A stretch of DNA of 21,364 nt from Actinobacteria bacterium casp-actino8 (GCA_001510455.1 LFFH01000016.1:1-21364); one strand, 5' to 3'; counted from the stretch's first letter, positions 7,062 to 14,920 are shown. The notes: generated by a model not told the origin, from the sequence alone. Program-made: numbers and translations.

Positions 7062-7858
7062 TGCCCGAGGCGTCGTCCGAGGTCCGCTTCGACGTCGTCC
7101 GCCAGCACATCGGTGTGATCACCCTCGATCGACCCGAGGCACGTAACGCACTCACGTTCGGGATGTACGCCGAGCTCGAGCGACTGGTTCGCGATGCACC
7201 TCGTCGAGACGTACGTTGTCTCGTGATCACCGGAAGTGACCCGGCTTTCTGCAGTGGCGATGACGTTCGTCAGGTGATGGGTGGTGGTGAGGCCGACCGG
7301 GCGCCGGTCACCAGTGAACGCACACCCCGGCTGACCCCAGCGGCTGATGCACTCCTGCACACCGATCTACCCGTGATCGCGGCGGTGAACGGTGCGGCGG
7401 TCGGATGGGGGATGGAATTGGCCCTCATGACCGACATTCGCGTCGCGAGTGAACGGGCCCGATTCGGAGAGTTGTTCGTGCTTCGGGGTCTCGTTTCCGA
7501 TGTGGCCGGTCTCGGGCGACTGGCCCAACTGGTGGGTCGCGAACGGGCGGCCGAACTGCTCTTCACCGGCGAGGTGATCGACGCGCCGACCGCCCGAGAA
7601 TTCGGCCTGGTGTCGCGTGTGGTGGCCCACGACGAACTCATGTCGACAGCGCTCCACCTGGGTGAGCGCATCGCGGCCAATCCTCCTCTCGCCGTTCAGC
7701 GACTGAAGGCGGGGCTGCGAGACACCCTCGATCCGAATTGGCGAGAGCTCGGCGCTTGGGTGTCGTCGACCCTCGGGGAGTTGTTCGCGACCGATGATCA
7801 CCGAGAGGGAGTGCGAGCGTTCCTCGAGAAGCGCCCGCCGAAATTCACCGGGCAGTGA
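7061..7858 (+). CDS. Enoyl-CoA hydratase/isomerase (crotonase) family protein
   Basis: This 265-residue protein has a crotonase fold. It shows the N-terminal GVITLDRPEARNALT, the first oxyanion-hole motif FCSGDDV (63-69), the second in AAVNGAAVGWGMELAL (108-122), and the usual C-terminal EGVRAFLEKRPPKF. Of the two glutamates used by true enoyl-CoA hydratases, the first is present (E119) but the second position reads LF in GELFVLRGL (F139). It may therefore act as an isomerase or on another acyl-CoA thioester rather than as a standard hydratase. It overlaps mreB by 1 nt at the start, and its tail overlaps the convergent dehydrogenase gene by 14 nt. Acyl-CoA metabolism is a shared theme with the nearby thioesterase. 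Confidence 0.87.
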   Translation: MPEASSEVRFDVVRQHIGVITLDRPEARNALTFGMYAELERLVRDAPRRDVRCLVITGSDPAFCSGDDVRQVMGGGEADRAPVTSERTPRLTPAADALLHTDLPVIAAVNGAAVGWGMELALMTDIRVASERARFGELFVLRGLVSDVAGLGRLAQLVGRERAAELLFTGEVIDAPTAREFGLVSRVVAHDELMSTALHLGERIAANPPLAVQRLKAGLRDTLDPNWRELGAWVSSTLGELFATDDHREGVRAFLEKRPPKFTGQ

Positions 7859-9041
7859 TCGGAACCAGATAGCCGTCGAGGGACAGCACCCACATCCGGT
7901 CGAGATGGTCGGAGAGGACGCCGACCGACGCCGGAACCTTTCCGAGTGAGAGAAGTCCGCACGTGTCGAGGCCGCCCGGTTCGACACAGAGAGCGCGCAC
8001 GAGACCACTGCAGAAGTCGGAGAAGAGATACCAATCACCGATGACGTCGATGTTCGAGTCACGAATGACCGAACCACCCGAGATCGAACAGTCGCCGTCG
8101 ACGTGCTCGTACTCGAACATTGGTGCGACGTCACGGTAGGCGAGATGTCGCTCGTTCTGGTCGGCGTTGAACGGCCGTGTTCCCTCCCAGGCGCTCCATC
8201 CGAACGAGGATCCCTTCAGGTCGCCGACGTCGACGAGGTTGACCTCTTCACGTTCACCCTGTCCGACATCGGCGATCCAGATGTCGTTGGTGTGGGGATC
8301 GATCGAGACACGCCACGGATTACGCAAGCCGACGGCCCAGATCTCGGGTTCGGGATCGTCGAGAGTCGGGTCGAGCCGGAGCACCTTGCCGAGAAGTGAC
8401 TGCGGGTCGAGGGCGTCTCGGTCGGGATCGCCAGCCGATCCTCCGTCGCCGGTGAAGACGAAGAGATGGGCGCCGTCGGCGGTGACGGCGAGGGCACCTC
8501 CGTTGTGATTGGCGTACGGCTGGTCGATCACCAGCAGATCGACGCGCGTTGCGTCGTCGAACGTGCCGTCGTCGTCGACATCGAAACGCGCGACGACGGT
8601 GTCACCGTTCAGATCGGTGAAGTCGACGAAGGCCCGGCTCCCGTCGGGGGTGTAGGCGAGGCCGAGCAGTCCTCGTTCTCCCTCGGCCCGTGTCTGGTCG
8701 CTGATGTCGAGAACAACGTCACCGGGTGAACCGTCGTCCGCCATACGTCGCACGACACCGACTCTCTCGACGACGTGCGTTTCGCGGCCGGCCCACGAAG
8801 CCAGATCGACGGGTTGATTCCAGCCCTCGATCGCTCGCCCGAGTGTGACCTCGAGAGAGGGTGAGACCACGATCGGGGCCGATGTGTCATCGGGAAGGAC
8901 CGGGGCGGTGTCGGTGGAGACGGATTCGAGAACCGAAGGAGCCACCACCACTCCATCGGAGGAACCGCAGCCAAGGAGGATTGCCGATGAAACGAGGCCG
9001 GCGAGTACCGAGACGACTCGTGGCGTGCGTCGAGCGATCAC
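7845..9041 (-). CDS. Lipoprotein soluble glucose/sorbosone dehydrogenase (YliI/Asd-like)
   Basis: This is a 398-residue secreted lipoprotein. The signal peptide has a charged start, a hydrophobic core at about 8-24 and the lipobox LLGC with C25. A linker rich in Ser, Thr, Val and Asp follows, then a six-bladed beta-propeller of the GSDH family, which oxidises sugars with PQQ in characterised members. Key stretches are ERGLLGLA (122-129), NHNGGAL with H179, FTGDGGSAGDP, GLRNPWR (238-244) and DVGQGEREEVN (258-268). Extra cysteines near the C-terminus could form disulfides. The GTG at 9041 is chosen because it gives a complete lipoprotein signal and overlaps the thioesterase stop as GTGA. The frame is open beyond it only because of high GC. 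Sugar substrate and PQQ use are inferred from the family. Confidence 0.87.
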   Translation of the reverse strand: MIARRTPRVVSVLAGLVSSAILLGCGSSDGVVVAPSVLESVSTDTAPVLPDDTSAPIVVSPSLEVTLGRAIEGWNQPVDLASWAGRETHVVERVGVVRRMADDGSPGDVVLDISDQTRAEGERGLLGLAYTPDGSRAFVDFTDLNGDTVVARFDVDDDGTFDDATRVDLLVIDQPYANHNGGALAVTADGAHLFVFTGDGGSAGDPDRDALDPQSLLGKVLRLDPTLDDPEPEIWAVGLRNPWRVSIDPHTNDIWIADVGQGEREEVNLVDVGDLKGSSFGWSAWEGTRPFNADQNERHLAYRDVAPMFEYEHVDGDCSISGGSVIRDSNIDVIGDWYLFSDFCSGLVRALCVEPGGLDTCGLLSLGKVPASVGVLSDHLDRMWVLSLDGYLVPITAR

Positions 9042-9889
9042 GACCGCTCGCGGCGGATCAGGCCCTCCTGAACCACGCTGATCGCCAGGTGACCCTCGCG
9101 CGTGTAGATGGAACCGGTCGCCAGACCTCGGGCATGCGACGTGGTGGGTGTGCTCTGGTCGTAGAGCAGCCACTCGTCGGCGCGGAACGGCCGATGGAAC
9201 CACATGGCATGGTCGAGGCTCGCCATCTGCACGTCGTCGGTCCAGTTGAGGCCGTGCGGCAGAAGTGTGGTGTCGAGAAGTGTCATGTCGCTCGCATACG
9301 TGACGATGCATGCGTGCAGCGTGGGATCGTTCGGCAGCCTTCCGTCGGCGCGGAGCCACACTTGCTGACGATCGGAAGGCTCGCGCGAACGCGACATGGG
9401 ATCACCGCCCACGTAGCGAACGTCGATCGGACGAGGCCGGTCGTACCACTCACCGAGCATGTCCTTGTGCGGAGCCATGCGCGTCTTGAAATCGGGGAGC
9501 GACTCGGGTGGGACGACAGCTGGCATCTCGGTCTGATACGACATGCCCTCTTCCGGAGCGTGAAAACTCGCCTGCAGATTGAAGATGGCCTGACCGTGCT
9601 GGATGGCGACGACTCGTCGGGTGCTGAAGCTTCGACCGTCTCGAATGCGGTCGACGTCGTAGAGGATCGGAGAGGTGGGATCGCCCGGACGCAGGAAGTA
9701 GGCGTGGATCGAGTGCACACGACGGTCGCGGTCGTCGACCGTTCGAGACGCCGCCACCAGTGCCTGGCCGGCCACTTGGCCACCGAAGACACGCTGGCGG
9801 TTCTCCTGGGGGGAGCGACCTCGGAAGATGTTGACTTCGATGGGCTCGAGATCGAGCAGGTCGATCAGACCTTGAAGGGTGTCGGACAC
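9038..9889 (-). CDS. tesB: Acyl-CoA thioesterase II (TesB family)
   Basis: This enzyme hydrolyses acyl-CoA to free fatty acid and CoA in the cytoplasm. The 283-residue protein is a double hot-dog fold of typical length. The first half has RVFGGQVAGQALVAA (33-47), HSIHAYFLRPGD (59-70) and FNLQASFH. The second half has YASDMTLLDT with D201, ASLDHAMWFHRPF (223-235) with S224 where E. coli TesB has Thr, and VVQEGLIR with Q274. D, T/S and Q are the family's catalytic positions. The GTG at 9889 gives the usual N-terminus. A poor -10 match, GAGAAT at 9901-9896, sits 6 nt before it. It is divergent from the nitroreductase, and its stop overlaps the start of the dehydrogenase gene, so the two are probably co-transcribed. 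Confidence 0.92.
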   Translation of the reverse strand: MSDTLQGLIDLLDLEPIEVNIFRGRSPQENRQRVFGGQVAGQALVAASRTVDDRDRRVHSIHAYFLRPGDPTSPILYDVDRIRDGRSFSTRRVVAIQHGQAIFNLQASFHAPEEGMSYQTEMPAVVPPESLPDFKTRMAPHKDMLGEWYDRPRPIDVRYVGGDPMSRSREPSDRQQVWLRADGRLPNDPTLHACIVTYASDMTLLDTTLLPHGLNWTDDVQMASLDHAMWFHRPFRADEWLLYDQSTPTTSHARGLATGSIYTREGHLAISVVQEGLIRRERS

Positions 9890-9951
9890 CTGCGCATTCT
9901 CGCACGGGTGCGAACCGGTTGCGAGGCGGAATCGCCCCACCGAGCGCGGAC

Positions 9952-9957
9952 TAGGGT
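9952..9957 (+). promoter_or_regulatory. -10 box TAGGGT for the nitroreductase gene (leaderless)
   Basis: TAGGGT is followed by 6 nt (cgcccc) and the ATG at 9964. No Shine-Dalgarno is present. Confidence 0.55.
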
Positions 9958-9963
9958 CGCCCC

Positions 9964-10623
9964 ATGGCTTTGCTCCCTCTCGATCCCGACCAGTTGTTGT
10001 CCACCACCCGGGCCGTGCGCAAGCGCCTCGATTTCGAGTGCCCGGTTCCCGACGACCTGGTGCGCGAGTGCGTCGAGCTCGCCATGCAGTCGCCATCGGG
10101 TTCGAACAACATGACCATGCAGTTCGTCGTGGTTCGCGATGAGGCCAAGCGCAAGGCGATCGGAGACATCTACCGGCAGTGCTATTCGATCTACCAGTCG
10201 ATGGACGGTGTGTACATCCGTTCGATCGACAAGGGTGACGACTCGGCCAATGCTCAGCAACAGCGATCGGCCGATTCGGCCGACTTCCTCGGTGAGCACA
10301 TGGGTGACGCGCCGGTTCTCGTGATCGGATGCACGCAGGGTGCACGGGCCGACGGAATGCCCGGGATGATGGTTTCGTCGGTCATGGGCAATGTTCTGCC
10401 GGCGATGTGGAGTTTCATGCTGGCGGCGCGCGCCCGAGGTCTCGGCACGGCCTGGACCACCGTTCACCTCATGATGGAGCAGCAGGTGGCCGATGTTCTC
10501 GGCATTCCTTTCGATTCGGTGCAGCAGGTCTGTCTGTCGCCGTTGGCGTTCACGAAGGGCACCGATTTCAAGCCGGCCAAGCGTCCGGCGGCCGACTCGA
10601 TCATCCACTGGGACACGTGGTGA
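9964..10623 (+). CDS. Nitroreductase family protein (FMN-dependent)
   Basis: This 219-residue protein belongs to the FMN-dependent nitroreductase fold, which transfers hydride from NAD(P)H to a nitro compound, quinone or similar acceptor. The N-terminal STTRAVRKRLDFECPVPDDLV is the phosphate-binding arm with the basic residues that hold FMN. AMQSPSGSNNMTMQFVVVRDE follows, and the C-terminal half has ARARGLGTAWTTVHL and VCLSPLAFTKGTDF, which match the usual GLGTxWT and LPxAYTKG-like segments. The physiological substrate is unknown. The gene has its own leaderless promoter, and the methyltransferase follows it immediately. Confidence 0.9.
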   Translation: MALLPLDPDQLLSTTRAVRKRLDFECPVPDDLVRECVELAMQSPSGSNNMTMQFVVVRDEAKRKAIGDIYRQCYSIYQSMDGVYIRSIDKGDDSANAQQQRSADSADFLGEHMGDAPVLVIGCTQGARADGMPGMMVSSVMGNVLPAMWSFMLAARARGLGTAWTTVHLMMEQQVADVLGIPFDSVQQVCLSPLAFTKGTDFKPAKRPAADSIIHWDTW

Positions 10624-11282
<659 letters not shown>

Positions 11283-11291
<9 letters not shown>

Positions 11292-11885
11292 ACTGGCCGG
11301 AGTCGAACGCTGGGCGGCTCGAAGTCCGGCCCACGCCAGATCGCTCACTTGGCGAGCGATCGCATCAGGATCGAAATCATCACCACTCTCGATGAGACGA
11401 CGCGACACTCCCTCGGTCATTCCGACGATGGCGTAGGCGAGTGTGCGTCGATGATCGGCGTCGATGTCGGCGGTGATGAGCGGCTCGATGAGATCGGCGA
11501 CCTGAGCGGTGAACGATCGAACGATCTCGTTGAATTCGGGGTCACGTCGCGAGCCACCGGCGAACAACACGCGAAAGGCGTCGTGGTCGTCGTCCACCCA
11601 GCGGAAGAAGGCCGAGAAGCCGAGACGTGTACGTTCACGTTCGTCGATGTCGGCGAGTGCTTGGTAGGCGATGGCTTCGATCATGCGTCGGCCGGCCTCT
11701 TCGATCACAGCGACGTAGAGCTCGCGTTTGGAATCGAAGTGTTGGTACAACACCGGCTTCGTGATTCCGGCTGCTTCGGCGACATCGTTCATCGACGTCT
11801 GGTGGAAACCGTGTGTTGCGAAGGCATCGAGGGCCACGGCGAGGAGTTGCTCTCGTCGTTCGGCGGCGGGCATTCGCATGGCCAT
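11283..11885 (-). CDS. TetR-family transcriptional regulator
   Basis: This 200-residue protein has a TetR DNA-binding head. The helix-turn-helix covers about residues 10-55: RREQLLAVALDAFATHGFHQTSMNDVAEAAGIT, then KPVLYQHFDSKRELYVAVI. The C-terminal half is a variable helical ligand-binding and dimer domain. The ligand is unknown. Neighbouring crotonase-fold genes make an acyl-CoA ligand possible, but that is inference. The first ATG (11885) is followed by further Met codons at 3 and 5, and a TACGAT -10 box lies 9 nt upstream of it. The gene starts 27 nt after the stop of the small membrane protein gene, so read-through from there is also likely. The 8-bp palindrome ACGATCGT at 11892-11899 overlaps the -10 and could be part of an autoregulatory operator. 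Confidence 0.9.
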
Positions 11886-11894
11886 ACGAAGACG

Positions 11895-11900
11895 ATCGTA
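11895..11900 (-). promoter_or_regulatory. -10 box TACGAT for the TetR gene
   Basis: On the minus strand TACGAT lies 9 nt before the ATG at 11885, overlapping the short palindrome ACGATCGT. It leaves at most a 2-3 nt leader. Confidence 0.35.
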
Positions 11901-11912
11901 ATGCGACTTTGA

Positions 11913-12176
11913 TCAGAGTCCGCGTTCGCGGTCGTCTCTTTCGGCAGCTTTCACGGCGTACCCGAGAACGATGGCCGGTGCCAGAAGAATCGATCCGATC
12001 ACCATGCACACCGTGATCGCCGTGACGATCGGCCCCTTGAAGCCGAAGGCGAAAGCCATGACGAAGAGGGCGATGGCGACGGCGAACAGCAGATAACCGA
12101 CTCGGTTGGCGACGAGAGTCCAGCGGGCGATCTTGGCTCGCCGAATGCGGACGGGGTCGTGTTCGGCTTCAGGCAC
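11913..12176 (-). CDS. Small two-helix membrane protein, hypothetical
   Basis: This 87-residue protein has a charged N-terminus (EAEHDPVRIRRAKIAR), two membrane helices at about 26-45 and 50-73, and a charged tail ending DDRERGL. Both ends therefore probably face the cytoplasm. I do not recognise a characterised family; it looks like a conserved actinobacterial membrane protein of unknown role. The GTG at 12176 is chosen because TAGGGT lies 6 nt upstream. It is divergent from the crotonase-fold gene, with only 29 bp between the start codons, and it precedes the TetR gene by 27 nt. Confidence 0.72.
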   Translation of the reverse strand: MPEAEHDPVRIRRAKIARWTLVANRVGYLLFAVAIALFVMAFAFGFKGPIVTAITVCMVIGSILLAPAIVLGYAVKAAERDDRERGL

Positions 12177-12182
12177 ACGCGC

Positions 12183-12188
12183 ACCCTA
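12183..12188 (-). promoter_or_regulatory. -10 box TAGGGT for the small membrane protein gene (leaderless)
   Basis: On the minus strand TAGGGT is followed by 6 nt (gcgcgt) and the GTG at 12176. It lies 5 bp from the -10 box of the divergent gene. Confidence 0.55.
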
Positions 12189-12193
12189 GCGAC

Positions 12194-12199
12194 TACGGT
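12194..12199 (+). promoter_or_regulatory. -10 box TACGGT for the crotonase-fold gene (leaderless)
   Basis: TACGGT is followed by 6 nt and the GTG at 12206. Its expected -35 region would fall on the start codon of the divergent gene. Confidence 0.55.
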
Positions 12200-12205
12200 T
12201 CGTTC

Positions 12206-12916
12206 GTGACCGTGCGACAGGAACGACGTGGACACGTGCTGTCGGTCACGATCGATCGTCCCGAGACGCGAAATGCCGTCGACCTCGAGACGTTGCGCTC
12301 GATCGAGGCGATCATGGGTGATCTTGCCGATGCACGAGTCGTCGTGCTGTCGGGCGCTCCGCCGGCCTTCTGCAGCGGCGCCGACCTGACCGGAGTCGAA
12401 CTGGGCGAGTTCACCGACACGTTGCAACGGGTCCTGGCGTCGTTCGGAGCTGCACCGGTGATCACGATGGCGGCCGTCGACGGCCCGGCGCTCGGTGCTG
12501 GTTCACAGTTGGCGGCAGCGTGTGACCTGCGAATGTCGACACCCGAGAGTCGCTTCGGTGTGCCGGCGGCGAAGTTGGGACTGGCCGTCGATCGTTGGAC
12601 GGTCGATCGACTCGTGCAGGAGGCCGGAGCGAGTGTGGCGCGACGCATGTTGCTCACCGGCGAGTCGGTGACTGGCTCCGAATTGCTCGGAGGTTTCGTG
12701 CACCGACTCGGAACGGTGGACGAGGCATTCGGGTGGGCGCGCTCGTTGTGTGATCTCGCCCCGCTCACGATTCGAGCTCACAAGTTGGCCCTCGAAGGTG
12801 TCGCGAGTGACGACCTCATCGAGTCGGCTCGTATGGCGGCGTGGGCTAGTCAGGACGCCGACGAGGGACGTCGAGCGTTCAAGGAAAAGCGCCCACCCAT
12901 CTTCCGCAACCACTGA
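12206..12916 (+). CDS. Crotonase-fold protein lacking both catalytic glutamates
   Basis: This 236-residue protein has the enoyl-CoA hydratase/isomerase fold: VLSVTIDRPETRNAVD at the N-terminus, the oxyanion motif FCSGADL (55-61), the second oxyanion region AAVDGPALGAGSQLAAACD (89-107), and the C-terminal EGRRAFKEKRPPIF. In hydratases a Glu occupies the position of Q101 (here GSQLA) and another the position of A121 (here VPAAKLGL). Both are missing, so simple hydration of enoyl-CoA is unlikely. It may use another crotonase reaction or only bind acyl-CoA. The GTG start follows a leaderless -10 box. It is transcribed divergently from the small membrane protein and TetR genes, which makes it a candidate target of that TetR. 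Confidence 0.85.
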   Translation: MTVRQERRGHVLSVTIDRPETRNAVDLETLRSIEAIMGDLADARVVVLSGAPPAFCSGADLTGVELGEFTDTLQRVLASFGAAPVITMAAVDGPALGAGSQLAAACDLRMSTPESRFGVPAAKLGLAVDRWTVDRLVQEAGASVARRMLLTGESVTGSELLGGFVHRLGTVDEAFGWARSLCDLAPLTIRAHKLALEGVASDDLIESARMAAWASQDADEGRRAFKEKRPPIFRNH

Positions 12917-12926
12917 CCGACCCCCT

Positions 12927-13075
12927 TTGGTGGTTCTGGTGGCAAATTCGTCTCCTTTTTCGCGTGTTTCTGCCACCGGTTCAGAATGTGGACGGTGGGC
13001 TCCTGAACCGCGATTTCTGGAACCGGTGGCGGAAATCGGCGAAATCCATGACGAATTTGCCACCAGAACCACCAA
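12927..13075. repeat. 149-bp imperfect palindrome between convergent genes
   Basis: The outer arms 12927-12952 and 13050-13075 are perfect 26-nt reverse complements, starting TTGGTGGTTCTGG and ending CCAGAACCACCAA. Further inside, GCCACCGGTTC (12972-12982) pairs perfectly with GAACCGGTGGC (13020-13030), and partial matches such as TTTCGC lie between. A competing inner hairpin can form from CGGTTCAG (12977-12984) and CTGAACCG (13003-13010). The element fills almost all of the 173-bp gap between the ends of the crotonase-fold and sortase genes. It may be a REP/MITE-like mobile repeat or a long bidirectional terminator. It has no convincing gene of its own, no U-tract and no clear target-site duplication. 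Confidence 0.85.
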
Positions 13076-13089
13076 GGATGACCGAGTGG

Positions 13090-14199
13090 TCAGAGGTTGG
13101 GGGGAAGGAGGCGGTTCACGTTCTGGAACACGAAGTAGAGAACGACGAAGAACGGTGCCACCGCCAGCGTGTACGCCAACAGACGACTCGTCCAGCGTCG
13201 GTACACCCACCAGCCTCCGGCCACGATGCCGAGTAGGACGGCGATCCATCCGAGGACGTGTGGCCAGGCCGCCGGATCGGAGAACCAACCTTCTCCGAAG
13301 GTCTCGACCTCGAGGTCGAGGGTCGACGAGGGGAGGGGTTCGTCGATCACCGCCGCAACGGTCGTGTCACTCGGAACCGTGGTCTCGACAGGGTTCGACG
13401 TTGCGATGGCCACCGTCGACTCGGTCACTTCAGCGGCAAGTGGTTCGGTCGCGTAACGGAAAGGTCGGTCGTCGACGACTGGTGAGCGCGCCGTGTCGAG
13501 TTCGGCGGTCACGATCAATCGTTGTTTGGCCGAGAATTCCGGATGGCAGGTGGTGAGCGTGAGAAGAGCACGGGTCGGGTCGGCGGTGGCGACGACCCAT
13601 GAGTCCTCGGGCTCGACGATGAACGCCTGTGTCACTCGGTACACGAACTCGCGACCACGGACGTCGGTCACGACGATGTCGTCACCCTCCTCGAGTTCAT
13701 CGAGTTGTCGGAACGGTTCGCCATAGGTGGTTCGGTGTCCGGCGATGGCGACGTTGCCGAGATGACCGGGTTGTGGAGTCATCGGGTAGTGACCCGGACC
13801 CTTCTTCAGATCGGATGCCGCGACACCGGCCACCACGAATTTGCTCACACCGAGATCGGGGATCTCGATGATGGCAACCGGATCTCCTTCGTCGACGATC
13901 ACCGGACGGAACGGATCGGGTTGCGCGATCGTGTCCGGGGTGTCGTCGGACGAACTTTCGAGCTCACCGACAGCGACGTCGTCGGCGGGGACGGTCGGTG
14001 TCGAGTAGTCGAAGAACGTGTTCTCGAGGCGGTTCTGAGCCTGTGATTCCTCGATTCCAGTTCCCCACAGTTGATAACCGACGAAGAGGAACATGAGGAG
14101 GCCGAGCACGATGAGCGATTGACCGAGACGGCCGAGGAACCAGTACCAGTCCCGCCGACGTCGAGGTCGGGGATGAGTCACATCGGGCTCCACGAGCAT
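13090..14199 (-). CDS. Class E sortase with C-terminal membrane helices
   Basis: This 369-residue membrane transpeptidase has a cytoplasmic Arg-rich N-terminus, a membrane helix at about 26-42, an acidic linker (70-105), and a sortase domain at about 105-235. Two more hydrophobic helices follow at about 316-333 and 343-358. Catalytic residues are H155 in AIAGHRTTYG, C218 in LTLTTCHP and R227 in AKQRLIV, so the triad is intact. Class E sortases attach surface proteins to the cell wall at LAxTG-like signals. No substrate with such a signal is in the window. A long Thr/Val/Ser/Pro-rich stretch (250-300) separates domain and tail helices. A TAGCGT -10 box lies 3 nt before this ATG and 9 nt before a GTG at codon 3, so the start may be two codons later. 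It is divergent from ccmA. Confidence 0.9.
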   Translation of the reverse strand: MLVEPDVTHPRPRRRRDWYWFLGRLGQSLIVLGLLMFLFVGYQLWGTGIEESQAQNRLENTFFDYSTPTVPADDVAVGELESSSDDTPDTIAQPDPFRPVIVDEGDPVAIIEIPDLGVSKFVVAGVAASDLKKGPGHYPMTPQPGHLGNVAIAGHRTTYGEPFRQLDELEEGDDIVVTDVRGREFVYRVTQAFIVEPEDSWVVATADPTRALLTLTTCHPEFSAKQRLIVTAELDTARSPVVDDRPFRYATEPLAAEVTESTVAIATSNPVETTVPSDTTVAAVIDEPLPSSTLDLEVETFGEGWFSDPAAWPHVLGWIAVLLGIVAGGWWVYRRWTSRLLAYTLAVAPFFVVLYFVFQNVNRLLPPNL

Positions 14200-14202
14200 C
14201 GA

Positions 14203-14208
14203 ACGCTA
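14203..14208 (-). promoter_or_regulatory. -10 box TAGCGT for the sortase gene
   Basis: On the minus strand TAGCGT lies 3 nt before the ATG at 14199 and 9 nt before the in-frame GTG at codon 3. The same hexamer is used for the divergent ccmA promoter, so the two form an inverted pair 19 bp apart. Confidence 0.4.
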
Positions 14209-14227
14209 GTGGTCGAAACCTCGCAGA

Positions 14228-14233
14228 TAGCGT
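14228..14233 (+). promoter_or_regulatory. -10 box TAGCGT for the ccm operon
   Basis: TAGCGT lies 9 nt before the ccmA ATG at 14243, with no Shine-Dalgarno in between, so the leader would be at most about 3 nt. The expected -35 position coincides with the -10 box of the sortase gene. Confidence 0.45.
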
Positions 14234-14242
14234 CGGCGACGT

Positions 14243-14920
14243 ATGTCCATCGACGGGTCGTCCACCCCCTCGGCAGCGGTCGAACTGGTCGACGTGGTGG
14301 CACTCGTCGGATCGTTTCCGGCTCTCGCCGGTGTCACGATGACGGTCGACTGCGGTGAGATCGTGTTGTTGCGCGGTCCGAACGGTGCCGGAAAGACGAC
14401 ACTTCTACGCCTGTGCGCCGGATTGCTCCCGATCGAGCGTGGTTCGGCCCGTGTACTCGGACTCGACCTCACCGTCGATCGCGAAGCCGTACGTCGACGC
14501 GTCGGGCTCATCGGTCACACCAACGGTTCGTACCCCGATCTCACCGTCACCGAGAACGTGCGTTTCTGGGGGCGCACGATCGGCGCCACCGACGACGAAG
14601 TCGCATCGGCGATGCAACGAATGAAGATCGACGGACGGCTCGCCGACGTTCCGGTGTCTCGTTTGTCGGCCGGTCAGCAGCGTCGCACTGCACTCGCCTC
14701 GTTGATCGCGCGACGAGCCGAGTTGTGGTTGCTCGACGAACCGCACGCCGGTCTCGATGCCGACGGTCGCGACGAACTCGACTCGGTACTGCGAGTTGCC
14801 GCATCGTCCGGAGCCACGATCGTCGTCGCCAGTCATGAGCTCGAACGTGCCGGATCCCTCTCGACCCGACAGATCGAAGTGGTCGCCGGACAGGCCCGTT
14901 CCGTGGACGATCGATCATGA
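14243..14920 (+). CDS. ccmA: Heme exporter ATPase CcmA
   Basis: CcmA is the ATP-hydrolysing subunit of the CcmAB(CD) complex, which releases heme-loaded CcmE for use by the heme lyase. The 225-residue protein has Walker A GPNGAGKT (45-52), Q-loop region LIGHTNGSYPDLTVTENV (89-106), ABC signature LSAGQQRR (141-148), Walker B LWLLDEP (161-167) and the switch His in ASHEL (H198). The GHTNGSYPDLTVxENxxFW stretch is characteristic of CcmA among ABC ATPases. It is the first gene of the ccm operon. Its stop overlaps the ccmB ATG (ATGA). Confidence 0.94.
   Translation: MSIDGSSTPSAAVELVDVVALVGSFPALAGVTMTVDCGEIVLLRGPNGAGKTTLLRLCAGLLPIERGSARVLGLDLTVDREAVRRRVGLIGHTNGSYPDLTVTENVRFWGRTIGATDDEVASAMQRMKIDGRLADVPVSRLSAGQQRRTALASLIARRAELWLLDEPHAGLDADGRDELDSVLRVAASSGATIVVASHELERAGSLSTRQIEVVAGQARSVDDRS

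Noticed and set aside
9042..9359. Upstream extension of the sugar dehydrogenase frame
   Set aside because: It lies entirely inside the thioesterase gene, and the GTG at 9041 gives a complete lipoprotein signal peptide.
8861..10114. Long open frame on the plus strand (417 codons) opposite the thioesterase gene
   Set aside because: It is antisense to the TesB and dehydrogenase genes, with no domain signal and no plausible start.
12503..13556. Open frames on both strands running through the 149-bp palindrome
   Set aside because: Their similar peptides (LVVLVANSS and DEFATRTTK) arise because the DNA is palindromic. They overlap real genes and have no promoter or ribosome binding signal.
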